DNA from: Blastomyces gilchristii SLH14081
Lineage: Eukaryota > Ascomycota > Eurotiomycetes > Onygenales > Ajellomycetaceae
Reading direction: 5' to 3'
NCBI RefSeq assembly: GCF_000003855.2
Contig: NW_003101682.1
Span: 6,971,361 to 7,035,360, forward strand
DNA length: 64,000 nucleotides
This document shows positions 1 to 11,695 of this stretch, one piece after another. The notes under the pieces were generated by a model, which was not told the origin of the DNA, did no database searches, and was given only the letters and a program-made list of their open reading frames with translations. Position 1 is the first letter of the stretch, and each line of letters opens with the position of its first letter. The translations under genes and the position numbers were made by a program.

Positions 1-830
1 CTGAAGATCTTATGAGATCTAAGCATGACTTTTCATCAACAGACAGATGATTAGATAGAATACCTGATAAGTATATTGAAACAGTATCTGTGATGCTTTG
101 TTAATTATAATTAGAATAACTGAGTGCATTAATTATCACTCACAGAGTTTATATACAATAACTTAAAATATGTCAGCACAGGTAAAACCCTCTTTGAGAT
201 GCTCACTGAGACTCATCTGCAGATGATCTTGATAAACCTGTGAGAGTACACTATAGAGTGTGATGATGTCTGTGAACAGACTGAGAGAATTCAGAAGATC
301 TGGGAGAAAGCTTATAAATTCTTGAGAAAGGCTCAAGAGTATCAGAAGAGATACTATGACTTCAAGCATATTATAAAGAGTTTCAAGAAAGATGATAGAG
401 TCTGACTGAGTCTAGAAAACATTATCATGTGAAGACCTAGTAAGAAGCTGAATCTCTTGTGAACAGAGTCTTGTAAGATTATGAAGAAAGTTAGTCTGCA
501 GTTCTACAGATTGAAACTATCATCTGAGTTGCAGATATATAATATTTTTCATGTCTCTTTACTCTGTGAATATAAGGAATTCTTAGAAGAGAACTCTGTG
601 ACTCATCACTCTGTCTATAAAGTATTAGAGAGTGAAAGAGAATATCAGGTTAAAGAAATTATTGACTCAGAGAAGTGAGATTGTGAGCTCTGATTCAAGG
701 TTCAGTGACAAGAATATTCTGACAAGATGAATGAGTTCACTTGAGAATCATTCAGGCAGATAAGACATCTGTAGAAGCTGAGACATGACTTTCATACTGT
801 GAATTCTGACAAGTCAGAATGATGTGATCT
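1..830 (+). mobile_element. Gypsy (chromovirus) pol 3' end: integrase C-terminus and chromodomain, decayed
   Basis: The window opens inside an integrase core. Positions about 25-230 read, across stops, as the usual fungal Gypsy stretch FHQQTD...IEYL...YN followed by STGKTLFEMLT. The open stretch 481-678 contains YRLKLSSELQIYNIFHVSLL, the conserved integrase C-terminal motif just before the chromodomain. From about 630 the frame continues as YQVKEIIDSEK then FKVQ.QEYSDKMNEFT.ESF, a decayed chromodomain. Several in-frame stops show it is dead. The 5' part lies outside the window. No 3' LTR could be delimited in 830-1,450. Confidence 0.75.
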
Positions 831-2879
831 TTGCTAAGAACCTGATTGTGATAAAGATATTAACACTGTCATTTATGAACCCTAGTCTACAAGATAATGA
901 GTTTCTACTGAGATGAACAGTCTGCAGTGTATACAAGAGAAGAAGAAAACATGTTCTCATTAAAGCTAAAAAACAAGAAAATAAACAGAGCTGTGAATAC
1001 AATTTAGAGATTAATAAAGAAAAAATAAAGAAAACTTATACTTATATTATCAATATTCATAACACTCAATCTCTTCACAACTATCAATTTCTCTCTTCAA
1101 AGAAGCAGAGAGTATCATGTCTGTGATACAGATAATTGTTGTATTTGATATGAAGACTGTCAGAAATGCACAGACTTCAGAGAAGCTGAACATCAGAGTA
1201 CACACAGTTGCAGCAGAACCTTGAAGACTGGTCATCTATATATGTGATCAGATATTTCTCACAAAGCTGTGTCTGCTCTTTCAGTTGTGCTGAAGTATTC
1301 AGCCTGGAAACAATGAGAATGTAGAGAGAAGGCTTATCTGCTCAGATCAACTTCTGTTATAAATTCATAATATTTGCATTATCTTGATTACCTGGATTTT
1401 GCAGGTACCTGGGGACTCATCTCTCATTAATAATGAGATTGTGGAAATGCACTGCAGTGTGAGAATCATTGATAGAGAACCTAGACATATTTACATATGC
1501 CTGGTCAGAGATTGTGTGAGCAGAGAGAAAGTGATTGTAGATCTGTGAGACTGCAGAAGACACTGACAACACTAGAAGCTTTGCAAGAACTGTTAGCTAG
1601 AATCTGTAAGAAATTACTTATGAGAAGACTTACAGTAAAGAAGAGAACTACACTGCTTGAAGCCAGAGACTGGCCTGGGGAAGACAGGGGGTTGACCGCT
1701 GGCCTGAAGATCAGGTGTGGTGGTGAGACTGAGAGAGATGAAGACACAGTCATGGGCAGCAGCATCCCTGCTTCATCAGCTGATAAAAAGTGATCAGAGA
1801 AGTTGCAGAGACACTCATGAGAAGCTCAGCAGTAATCAGATATTGTTTATAAAGAGATTAAAATTGAAAAAATTTTTATTCTTGAGAAGTTCTTGAATCA
1901 ATATACAGACACTGTCAGAAACACTCTCTCTCTATTATCTGAGTGAAAACACTTCATGAATGAATGAGAATACTCACAGTTTATAAGAATGAGAGCTGTT
2001 ACAGAAAAAGAAAAAAGAAGATGAAGTTCTGTGAATAGATCTGGAATATTTATACTACTCTAGAGAGATTTGCTTACACTGTGAGTGATTCTGTGAAACA
2101 ATCAGATCACTTTAATAAATAAGAGTGATTGTGAATTACAGGTCTGAATCTTTCTATGTGACTATAAAGAGTGATTGCAGACTGTGAATATCTTGATTCT
2201 ACAATTCTACAGAGTTGATAAAAGAATGAAAAATTCCTCACAATTCTACAGTGTCAAAGAGCAATGATTTGTGAGAATGAATGAAAGATTAACTCACAAA
2301 TATTTCTCTTTGATGAGAGTGATCTCACAGAGAGTGATTCATCTGTGAAATGAATCTGTGTGATGATCACACAAGAACCTTGTGAAAATAATTGAGAGTC
2401 AACTGAAACTCTTCTGTATGAAAGATGTGAGATGAATCTGTGTGATAGTCAGAGAAGAATCTGTAGATCATAAAAAACCTTGTGAAACAAGAAACTGAGT
2501 GACAGACTCTTTTCTCTTTATAATAACAAGGGATTTTTCCTCACTGAGATTTTTTATAGATGTGAAGGATTTTTAGTGAGTATCACTGCAGTGCTAAGCT
2601 GACTATGAAGTCACTCAGTGAAAGGCTTTGCAGACAAAGCCTTAGAGAGAGAAGAATATGTAAGAAATCCTGCTTCTTGTGAATTCTTTATCTCTATTTC
2701 TATCTCTCACATAATCAATAGGGCTAGCGGCCCTTGGCTACACACAACTATATAGACTGGAGTTTGTGAATACTATTCATAACTCAGCTTGAATACTATT
2801 ATACATTTAATCTCTACATTTATCTTTCTACCGTGAACACTTCTAGTAGTTAACAGTATATATCACGCCAAGCTGCAAA
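831..2879. other. AT-rich decayed repeat DNA, unassigned
   Basis: No domain was recognised. A patch of more normal composition at 1,440-1,800 carries a 98-codon open frame on the plus strand (1,497-1,793). It resembles nothing I recognise and is probably an unmutated scrap of a repeat. Another patch at about 2,690-2,915 has several CpG sites and looks like part of an LTR, but its ends cannot be set. Confidence 0.4.
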
Positions 2880-4054
2880 CACCCGAATAATCGCCTGCGA
2901 GTACTTATTCTTACATGAAAGCTTTCAAACTTATTAAAATAAAATCTTATAAAAGAGAAAATAGTTTGCAAGAGATATAAATATTCTCTGATAGTCAAGC
3001 TGCTTTAAAAAGACTTAGAAATAGTCAGATTTATAATAATTAAATGAATCTTGAACTGATCTTAAACTTCATTTTAAAAATTCAAAAGAGAAGAACATCA
3101 AAGCTGATAATTCATCTGCAGTGAGTTCCTGCTTATATAAATATTCATGGTAATGAATTGGCTGATTCAGCTGTAAAAAAAGGTTCAGAATTAAGCAGAT
3201 CTATTCAAAAAATTATATTCTAATCTTTTATAAAGAGAAAAATAAAAGAATCTTGTTTAGATAAGTGAAATGAAAGCTGGTAGAAACAAAAGAAGAGTAT
3301 ACATTATTCAAGATTTGAAACAAAACTCAAGTGAAAATCTTGTTCAATTAAATGTAAAAAGAAAATATTCTCATCTATAATATAGCTGAAATTAGAACAT
3401 GGCTATTTCAAATCTTATATATAAAGATTCGATGATAGATTTGATTCAACAGAGTGCTTATTCTGCAACATGAATGAAAATCCTGAGTATATTATAATAT
3501 ATTATGCATTATACAATAGTCTCAGAGTCAGATTAAAGAAGAAGTATAATTTGAATCAATTAAATATGAGGTTCTTATTCTCAACTGAGACAGGAATTAA
3601 ATACTTAATAGACTTTCTATCAGAAACTCAAGCAGCTACAAGAAAATGACTGAATTCAGAAGTATCTGAATATGAAGAGGCAGAAATTGATTAGATATAG
3701 TCTGTTAAAACAGCTATACACTATCTTTTAATAATTTTATTTTGTTATAGTCTCTCTTTACTGTACTTGTTTCTTTCTGTTCTTTTCTATCTATCTATTT
3801 AATGTGTCTATCTTTAAGACGATGTTATCTTTTCCCTTGGCATGATATTTTCAAATGATTTCAAAGTATCAGAAGGTGTTGAAATACTGTAATTTGTAAA
3901 CAGTTTTTGTATTCTGAGCTGAAATTTTCTGATTTTGCATATCTAAAATTGATAAGCGTATAATAGTTGACTCTATAGATATAGAAAAAACTCTGAGAAC
4001 TAAAGATTCTCAGGTAGATATCATAGTCTCTGACTGCATACATCTATAATTGAA

Positions 4055-4086
<32 letters not shown>
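2880..4086 (+). mobile_element. Tad1-like LINE, 5'-truncated 3' half with RNase H and (AAT)n tail
   Basis: Across stops, about 2,960-3,010 reads IFSDSQAALKRLRNSQIY, the classic RNase H start. About 3,120-3,200 reads VPAYINIHGNELADSAVKKG, the RNase H end of Tad1-clade LINEs. About 3,390-3,530 reads LEHGYFKSYI, then a C-x2-C...H...Y(C) zinc-like motif, as in the C-terminus of these LINEs. The body ends in an (AAT)n run at 4,055-4,086, a typical simple 3' tail. The reverse transcriptase part is missing, so the copy is 5'-truncated. Family assignment rests on these motifs only. Confidence 0.75.
4055..4086 (+). repeat. (AAT)n tail of the LINE
   Basis: About ten AAT/TAA units follow directly on the LINE 3' UTR. 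They mark the 3' end of the insertion. Confidence 0.85.
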
Positions 4087-4089
4087 TAA

Positions 4090-5095
4090 GTGTTTTTATA
4101 TACATTAGAACAGAGGCATTTCTCCTACTTTGTCTGAACTCAATTGAATTTAGTCATACAGACTTCTTTCTCAGTTGAATAGAGTTATATTCTTTCAATT
4201 CATTTTTGAGAAGTAGCATTCCTTCTTCACAGTCAAAAATTTCAACTGAAATATTATGAAGAATGAATTTGTCTCACTTTTCATCTCTTTCAGATAGAAT
4301 TATTATGTTTAGCAAAGATTTTACTGCTAACTTTCAGAGATTCTCATTCTGAATAAGGAATTCAGCACTGAATTCAGACATTGTAGTCAGAATAATGAAG
4401 TTTTCAAAGAATGATGACTCAATTGAAGCTATAACTGATTTTTAAACTTCAATATCAGTCATCAACTGAGAAAAGAACTGCTGATTAATTTCATTTCTGA
4501 TTCTGAGAATGAGATTTGAGTTTAGCTTGTTTCTTTGCAGAATGTTCTGATTTGAGACTTTGAGAATAAGTCTTCTCTTTCTGAAGATTTGAAAGTTTTT
4601 CTCTTTTTACATTTTCTTTTTCACTTTTCTATGAATAGAGATATGAGCAGTATTCTTCTCAGTTTTCTCAGGATTTTAAGCAGGTTTTGAGACAGCAGGT
4701 TTAGAGACAGTAGATTCAGCTGCTTGAGCATTTGTTTTCTTCTAATTCAAAGAAGAAAAAGAAGTAGAAAAAAAAGAAGAAGAGTATAATGAAAAGTCAG
4801 TGATTGTACTAGAAATTTTCAATATTTTTTGAACTGTGTTTGAGATTTCAAGTTTGAACTTGATCATCTTCTGTAGTTGTCTAGTCTGAGCATGAAGAAT
4901 TAACAGAACTTCTTCATTCATCTCACTCAGACACTGCTTTTCAAGAATTTTACTTACTTTTTCAAGTTTCTGTATTTCAAGAACTTATTATTTCTCTATT
5001 TCTTCTTTCTTTCTTCTCTTCAGAATTTGAATCTCAGAAATAGTATTTGAGAAAGCATCTTTTTCTACATCAACTGAGTGTATTTTTGAACTCAT
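4090..5095 (-). mobile_element. LINE ORF1 relic (minus strand), cut off by the (AAT)n tail
   Basis: Reading down from an ATG at 5,095-5,093, the minus strand gives a long frame with few stops. It starts MSSKIHSVDVEKDAFSNTIS, then a charged helical stretch with KRRKKEEIEK, then a Ser/Lys-rich middle. It ends with KFILHNISVEIFDCEEGMLL and EFRQSRRNASVLMYI, which matches the ORF1 pattern of fungal Tad1-type LINEs (a VLHG.P...F...GM..LK motif followed by a ...RR.ASV motif). The frame runs right up to the (AAT)n tail at 4,086, so the plus-strand LINE probably landed in it or beside it. Identification is by remembered family pattern. Confidence 0.5.
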
Positions 5096-6757
5096 TGTTC
5101 TCACTCAATGAAAAGTTAATCAGACTGTTTCAATTGAGATATTTCTAAGTCTGTTTTCAATTAAAAAGTTGATCAGACTGTTTCAAAAGAAGAATATAAG
5201 ACTTTTGTATATAAAATATCTGATTTTTTTTCACACTAGTTCAGTAACTAGATTAGATTTTTGAAGAGAATCTAATAAACTAAAATTGATTTTTAAGATA
5301 AATCAATAAAATCTTTACAATCTCTTTCTTAAGATACAGTGAGAAAGAGTATGATATCAATTGATAATAAATCAGATAATATAACAGTTTTTGAGAGAAA
5401 AACTGATAAAAAATAAATCAATTTTTTACAGAGAAATTAATTAAAACTATTTAATTTTATTCTAAATCATTCAATTCTTCTCATACAATAAGTATACAAC
5501 TCAAATCAGTTAATAAAGAGTGTAAAAAGAAAGTAAGTATTAATAAAGACTCTTCAGTCACTGAAAAAGTAATTCTTACTTAAAAGAATATGAAATTATG
5601 ACAGAAAACAGCTCTGTTTTTAATTCTTTGTAAGAATATTATATAAAACTCAGAGGAAAATATCTTACTTTTTCAAGAGAAGTAAAAAACTATTTCTAAG
5701 ATCTTTTTTTTTTTTATATTAACTGCTGTAGAAGAATGAGATAGAAACTGCTAAGATATATACTACTATATACTCTCTATCAAGACTTTTCCTCTTCAGA
5801 GTCTTAATATTATAGAGAATATACATCTATTTCTATATAATAATATAAATATTATCAGCAGAATGTAGAGAAACTGATTATTTATATCTTAAAATAGAAG
5901 ACTTTATCAATGATTATATTAATATAAAGTTAATTTTTAAATTTAATAGAAATTTAGTGTTGCTGTTCTCAATCTCTTACAGAATCTATTAAATATTGAG
6001 ATATTAAAACTAGATTTAATATATCTCACTGTGCAGAGATTAAAAACTCAGTCAGATCTTGAGATATACTGATTTTATAGTTGTTAATATACTGTTGACT
6101 TATTATCTGCTAATTATGTATTGAATACTATTGTCAAGATATCTTTTTGTATTATTCTGTCAGAGATAGATCAGATTGAGAGAGGTAGTATAAGAGTGAG
6201 ACTTGATATTGAAGTCTAGATACACTGATAATAGATCACAGAGATTGCACTTCAGAAGTGTCTGTTAATTGTATACTTAATATTATCATCAAGATATCTT
6301 TTTGTATTTTTCTGCTGAGGATGAGCCAGATTGAAAAGGATGATATGAGAATGAGACTTGATGTTGATGTTTTGAAACATCAAAGATGAATAGGGTTTTC
6401 ACAGAGATCACTTCTCAGATATCTTCACAATTACAGATTGAGAATCTTCCAAAATCAAGAAGATTGGTGTATATGGCTAGGTCTCTTCATCTTACACTTT
6501 GTATGGCAATCTGGCCCGGGGTTGTGGTGTGGTAGGGGTGAACAGGGGATAATCCCACACAGGAGTTTCAAACAATGTCTAGTTCACATTTGGCTGGATA
6601 TCTCCACCACCACACAGGGTATGCGGTCGGCGATGGGGTCAAAATGCTCGTATGATCGAGGGCTTTTCGATGGATCTATCGGCGGGTTCTTATTCGAAAA
6701 ATCGAGCGAGTTCGTGGTGAAGCGGTTTGTCAGAGCACTGTGATTACAAATGATGTT
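5096..6757. other. AT-rich decayed repeat DNA with one GC-normal island
   Basis: Position 5,096 onward is probably the 5' UTR of the minus-strand LINE. It has partial internal repeats (GTTAATCAGACTGTTTCAA-like copies at about 5,110 and 5,170). A 155-bp-spaced tandem duplication lies at 6,122-6,376. From about 6,440 to 6,760 composition is normal, with many CpG sites and no recognised coding domain. This could be a recent small insertion or a solo LTR. Confidence 0.5.
6122..6376. repeat. Tandem duplication, 155-bp period
   Basis: The sequence starting TCAAGATATCTTTTTGTATT at about 6,134 recurs at about 6,289. Both copies run on for roughly 85 bp through a GAGACTTGAT motif. Differences between the copies are mostly transitions. 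Confidence 0.75.
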
Positions 6758-6784
6758 CAGAGCACTGTGATCATAAATGATGAT
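6731..6784. repeat. 27-bp tandem duplication at the edge of the Gypsy integrase
   Basis: The unit CAGAGCACTGTGAT...ATGATG occurs at 6,731-6,757 and 6,758-6,784, with a few transition-type differences. It duplicates nine codons of the decayed minus-strand integrase. It sits exactly where AT-rich Gypsy sequence meets the GC-normal island. Confidence 0.8.
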
Positions 6785-8822
6785 ATCTAAAAACAGGTCA
6801 GTCAATTCAGAGGCTTTAATCTTTTTATAAGTAGAGATATATTTTATCATCTTTATAAAACAGTTGATAATGATTAAAATTGAGTTATATTCTTTGACTC
6901 TTATTGACTTCAGCAGATTAACTATGAAATTCATTAATAGATTCTGTTATAAGCTCTTTGAAATAGACAGTGATATTAACTCACTGTATTACTTATACTG
7001 CAGAATCTTTATTCTTTAATAGATATTATAAGTTTCAATATACTCTTTGACATCTGCTCAGAGCTTGTTTTAAATATATTTATATTTTAAAAGCTTCTTA
7101 GTCTTCTCTAACTTAAAGTGTCTTATATAAGAATCATTATAATAAATTCTTAATAACTTCTGACACACTGCTCTACTATAAGAGACAAAGACTGAATCAT
7201 TCAGCAGTAGAAGTTCATATTCTTCTAGTTATCAGTGACTTGATTTCTTAGCAGCACTGCTCTACTCAGAGTCTATCTCTTTCAAGTTTAAACTGAATTC
7301 TTTCTTCTTCAACTTCTGAATTTAAGCTCTAGTAGGGATCTTCTTCTTCTATAACTTATTAATAAATTTGAAAAGTAGTTAGATTGAAAGATTGTAGATT
7401 ATTTCATTCTTTATCAATTCAATAATAGTAAGATATAACATGAGAAGCTTATAATCTTCAGTATCAGTTCTCTACAGAGATCTGAGTTTTCTTTCATCTT
7501 CTATACTAAGTTATACAGCTATCTTATCAGCACTGTTTCTGAGCTTCAGAGAATCTTAACTCTCTGCAGCCAGCTTCTTCTGCAGTGATAACAGAGATTC
7601 TTTTATAGAAGTCTTCTTTTTATTAATAATATTATAATCAGATTATCTAGACAGTGTATTAATAAGATTAAGCTAATCTGAATAGTATCAGATATAGAAA
7701 TTATACTCTGAAAGCAGCTTTACTCACCTGGCTTGATATTCTGTTAAGCTCTTTGTTATTAAGAAGTAACATAGATTTGCATAATCAGTGAGAACTTGCA
7801 CTGAGTACTTACTACTCTGAAGATAATATTATCAGATCTTAAAGAATTTGACAATTACTAATATTTCTTGATCATAAATATTATATCTTCTCTATGTGAG
7901 ACTGTGAGTAATAACTTCTTGAAGAAGAAGATCACTGATCTCTATTTACAGTATCTTATAGACTCTGTGAAAAAGTCTTCTCTCACAGACATTTCATTAT
8001 CTGTATTTTCAGAGATTATTATTCTTCAATTATTTCAATATTGAAAGATCTTCAGTGTCAACTGTAAAAAGATTTCATAGATCTCATTCTCAGATACATC
8101 AGTCTCACACTGACTGAGTAAGTTAAGATGAAAGTGATTCAGTATTGTAATATCTGTAAAAGCTTATTTCAATTCTGTAAATGCCTGCACAGTGTCTTAA
8201 ATAAGAATAAATAGTTCTGTTTTTCTATCTTTCACACTTCTCTTCAACAGATCTGTAAGAAGAACAGTAATCTGTGAATATGTATAGATGAATCATCTAT
8301 AGAAATTCACAAATTCTAGAAATATCTGTATTTCACAGTATATTCACAGCACTGATTAGTTCTTAATAATAAAGATCTGACTTCTGTTCATTGAAATGTT
8401 ATTAATCTCAATAATATAATTTAGAAAATCAATCTTCTGTATGTAGAATAAGCATTTTGCAGTATTTATATAAAGTTAATACTGTCTCAAGTAACTTAAC
8501 ACTTCTCAAACATGAGTATCATGGTCTTTCTCTGTTTTTAAGAAGATTAGAATGTTATTCAAGTATACTATACAGAAGATATTGACAAGGCCTCACAGTA
8601 TCTCATTTATATAGATCTAGAAGATGACTGAAGTATTACAAAGATTAAAAGATAAAATAAAATATTTAAAATTACTGTACTTGATATGAAAAGCTGTTTT
8701 TCAAATATTATCTTTGTTAACTCTGATTCTATGATAGATATTCTGTATATTAATCTTTGAGAACATCTTTGCTTCAGATAATTAATTAATTATCTTATTA
8801 ATTAATAGTAATGAATAGTGAT

Positions 8823-8831
8823 TCTTAACTG

Positions 8832-8835
<4 letters not shown>
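8823..8835. repeat. Target site duplication of the SINE (left copy)
   Basis: TCTTAACTGTCAT. The right copy at 9,217-9,229 differs by one G-to-A, which is CpA-to-TpA on the minus strand. Confidence 0.85.
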
Positions 8836-8866
<31 letters not shown>

Positions 8867-9216
8867 TCATTATACTCATATGCAAGTGGAGCTTATGATG
8901 AGTCCTTGCGTGATGTTAAATACAGGCCAAGTGTTGATTATACAGGAGGAAATACAGGTGTTGAGACTACGCCAAGATAACAAGAACATAGAAAATACAA
9001 AGGAGTGACAATTAGATACATGCGATAATAACTTCCCAGCCCAGGAACATAGAGCGATTTTATTGAAGCGATTTGTACACCTCTGTATTTATTAGAAACC
9101 TGAGGTGCTTGAGTTTCAGATTTAATGTATCCCCTGCGGGTTTCGAACCCACACGCCTTGGTTTCCCACGCCAAGGCGCTACCGGGTGGCCGCATTAACC
9201 ATTCGGCCACCGGGGC
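8836..9216 (-). mobile_element. tRNA-headed SINE inserted in Gypsy reverse transcriptase
   Basis: A 381-bp element of normal base composition lies in heavily mutated DNA. On the minus strand it begins GCCCCGGTGGCCGAATGG at 9,216. It has a pol III A-box-like TGGCCGAATGG (9,209-9,199) and a B-box-like GGTTCGAAACC (9,149-9,139). An unrelated body follows, ending in (AAT)n at about 8,867-8,836. It is flanked by 13-bp direct repeats, TCTTAACTGTCAT (8,823-8,835) and TCTTAACTATCAT (9,217-9,229), and removing it restores the RT reading. These are the hallmarks of a SINE. The folded head is imperfect (extra D-side bases), so it is tRNA-derived rather than a working tRNA gene. Confidence 0.8.
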
Positions 9217-9229
9217 TCTTAACTATCAT
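9217..9229. repeat. Target site duplication of the SINE (right copy)
   Basis: TCTTAACTATCAT, directly beside the tRNA-like 5' end of the SINE. Confidence 0.85.
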
Positions 9230-11695
9230 CTTATTGAGATCTATGTAGTCTACACATAGGCATAGCCTACTGTTCTTCTTAAGTATAAAGAGTATAGACA
9301 TCTCTGCTGAACTTTTTAATAAGTGTATTCAGTTCTTCAATTGCACTTTCTCAAGATATTTACACAGAATATTCAATTTCTTTACAGACAAGTTATAAAG
9401 AGATCTGTATAGCACTGTTATATCATCTTCAAGACAGATCTTATATTATATCTTAATGTCAGAAAACTTCACTGCTTCTCTTTCTGAAAAGATATTCTTA
9501 TAATCTATAAAGAGATATTATATTCATTCATCTTTAATAATGAATATTACTGCTAATCTTGTAGTGAGGATAATGACTTCTTCATCTATTTTCAAGTCTC
9601 AGTCATCTGTTATACAATATATTAACTCTATCTTTTTCTCAAGATTCTTCTGATGAAACTCTTCAGATTTCTCTATCACTGTCTCTTTATTAATAAGATG
9701 ATACTATCATATCTGAGTAACTCAGTCAATGAGAGAATTGTTTTCTCTCAATTATAAAAGATCTAGAATGACATTCTCATCTATAATATTAACAGTGTGA
9801 AGAAGCAGACTGCTCTTCTTAAAGATTTCTTCTAAGTCTGTGATTACACACTTCACTTAAATTATATTAAAATAGTGACATTTTATTTTATTAGTAAATT
9901 TCATATAATCTGGCAGATCTACCTTCTTTCAATTCTTCATTAAAGAAAAGAAATGGAATATGAAGTTAATATTTACTCTGAAGTTAAGTAGATATCTCAC
10001 TGATATCTTCTCATTCAGAGTATTCATTATAATTATAATATAAACTCAGAGATGTGAGAATTATTAATTCTTCATTTCTTTCTCATCTTTATCTTCTACA
10101 GATACATTTGTCAGAAGAGAAGTCAACTTTAAAAAGATATCTTCTCAGTTTCTTCTCTTCTTCAGCTTCTTATAATCACTAGTATAGTGATTATCAGCTT
10201 CACAGTTAAAATAGAGATCTTTATCAAATCTTTTTTAATATTTCTTTACAGTGAGTGAAGAATTGAAATACTTGAAATTCTTCTTTACTTTCTCTATACT
10301 GAAGTTATCACAGCACTGCTTAGATCTTATTATTAATTATATAGAAGAGATCTTATTAATCTTTTTCTCAGAGTTTTAATTATTCAAATAAATTCAGAAA
10401 GCTAAATTAACAAGCTCAGTGTAATTAATTAATATACTTTGATACTGTGATATTATTGTCTACATCTTATAAGTCAGCTTTATGAGATAAAGCTGTGTTT
10501 TTAATTAATTCAAATTATCAGTTAATTTCTCTCAATACTCTTTAAATCTTGTATTGAAATTGAAAGAATTCTCATTATCTTATTAATATAATGAGTTGAA
10601 TCACTGTGCTGCTGTAAAGCTATAATTACAGTGATCTTTGATTTGATTCAGTAGAAAGTCTTTGAATTCTTCTTAAGTGATAATAGTATTGATATACTTA
10701 AGCTCTCTCTTCTTGATAATTCAAGTAGTCACAGAGATGTCTTCAAGAAGGTTAACAGTGTATATTACTTATATCTCATAAGTATTAAACTAACTCAGAT
10801 TAAGATGAAATTTCTGTTCAAGAATACAGATGAAGCTGTGAAATTCAGATAATATATTTCTATTATAATTGAGAGAATCTCTGATCTTAATCTCTCTATC
10901 TCTATAATAGATATAGATGTGTAGAAGCTGTAATAATAACAGAGTGATTGAAAAGCTTATATAAAATATGCAGTGAGTTCAAAAATCTCAGATTTCTGTC
11001 AGAGTAGAGATGTATATACTCTAGAAAATAATATAAAGTTTCTCTCAGAGAGTGAGATCAAGTTGATCTCAGTATAAGTATATGCAATCATATCAGTTCA
11101 TTAATAGAGCTTAACTGATTCAAACTTGTAATCAGATCAAGTAATTTAAATTGTAATATAATAGAACTAAAGTGATAACTAGTCAGCAATGTTATATAGA
11201 GATAGTTGTTTAAGAAGCTGTATAAGTGAGCTTAACTATTTTACTTAAATAGTGAGCTTATAAACTACAGAATTATTACAAGAATATCACAGATATGATA
11301 CTTAGTATACTAAGAAGATTATATGAGAAATACAGTAACTCTTATATATATTTCAGTTGAAGAAAAATAAATTACTGACTTCTTTGATAAGAAGTCAGCA
11401 TCTAGCTATTCTATATAGATAATGAGTGAATACTCTTCTCTCATTTCATGAGTGAGAATAGCTGAAGTGATATCTCAGCAGCATCTTACTATTATGAAAG
11501 AGTAATCTGCTAACCTCATATCAAAGCAGAATTCTTATATTCATCAATTGAATCTTTCTATAATATATCTGAATGATGTCATAGAGTTATTGAAAACCGG
11601 TTTGAACAGTCTGTGAGATGAATGAAATCATCCGCAAGAAAGTGATGAGCCGTGTGAAACCGCAACAGGGCCTTGACGCGGCCGGGGGCGTGACA

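Larger units (their letters stand above)
6758..11695 (-). mobile_element. Ty3/Gypsy retrotransposon relic (gag-pol, minus strand), 3'-truncated
   Basis: On the minus strand, from high to low coordinates: a probable LTR start TGTCACGCCCCC at 11,695; gag with a decayed zinc knuckle (LYFNCEADNHY) near 10,190; the linker motif VILDLL.LRENNSLID near 9,760; and reverse transcriptase ending SILFILKKNSRLCLCVDY at about 9,250. The SINE insertion follows. RT then resumes as VKNHYSLLLINKI at about 8,810 and gives ILKNREDHDTHV and AKCLFYIQKIDFLNYII near 8,400-8,560. The integrase H2C2 zinc region (IYYNDSYIRHFKLEKTKKLL) lies near 7,100-7,170, and the start of the integrase core at about 6,790-6,985. The core stops at the 27-bp duplication, so the 3' end and second LTR are missing. 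Many stops; dead. Confidence 0.8.

Noticed and set aside
1497..1793. 98-codon plus-strand open frame as a host gene
   Set aside because: It lies inside decayed repeat DNA, has no recognisable domain, and has an equally open antisense frame (1,505-1,765).
6584..6934. 116-codon minus-strand open frame as a novel gene
   Set aside because: Its first part is the eroded Gypsy integrase core and the rest is an adjacent island, so it is a chimera of repeat pieces.
9130..9216. A functional tRNA gene on the minus strand
   Set aside because: A and B boxes are present, but the acceptor stem pairs poorly and there are about 17 extra bases on the D-arm side. The (AAT)n tail and target duplications show it is the head of a SINE.
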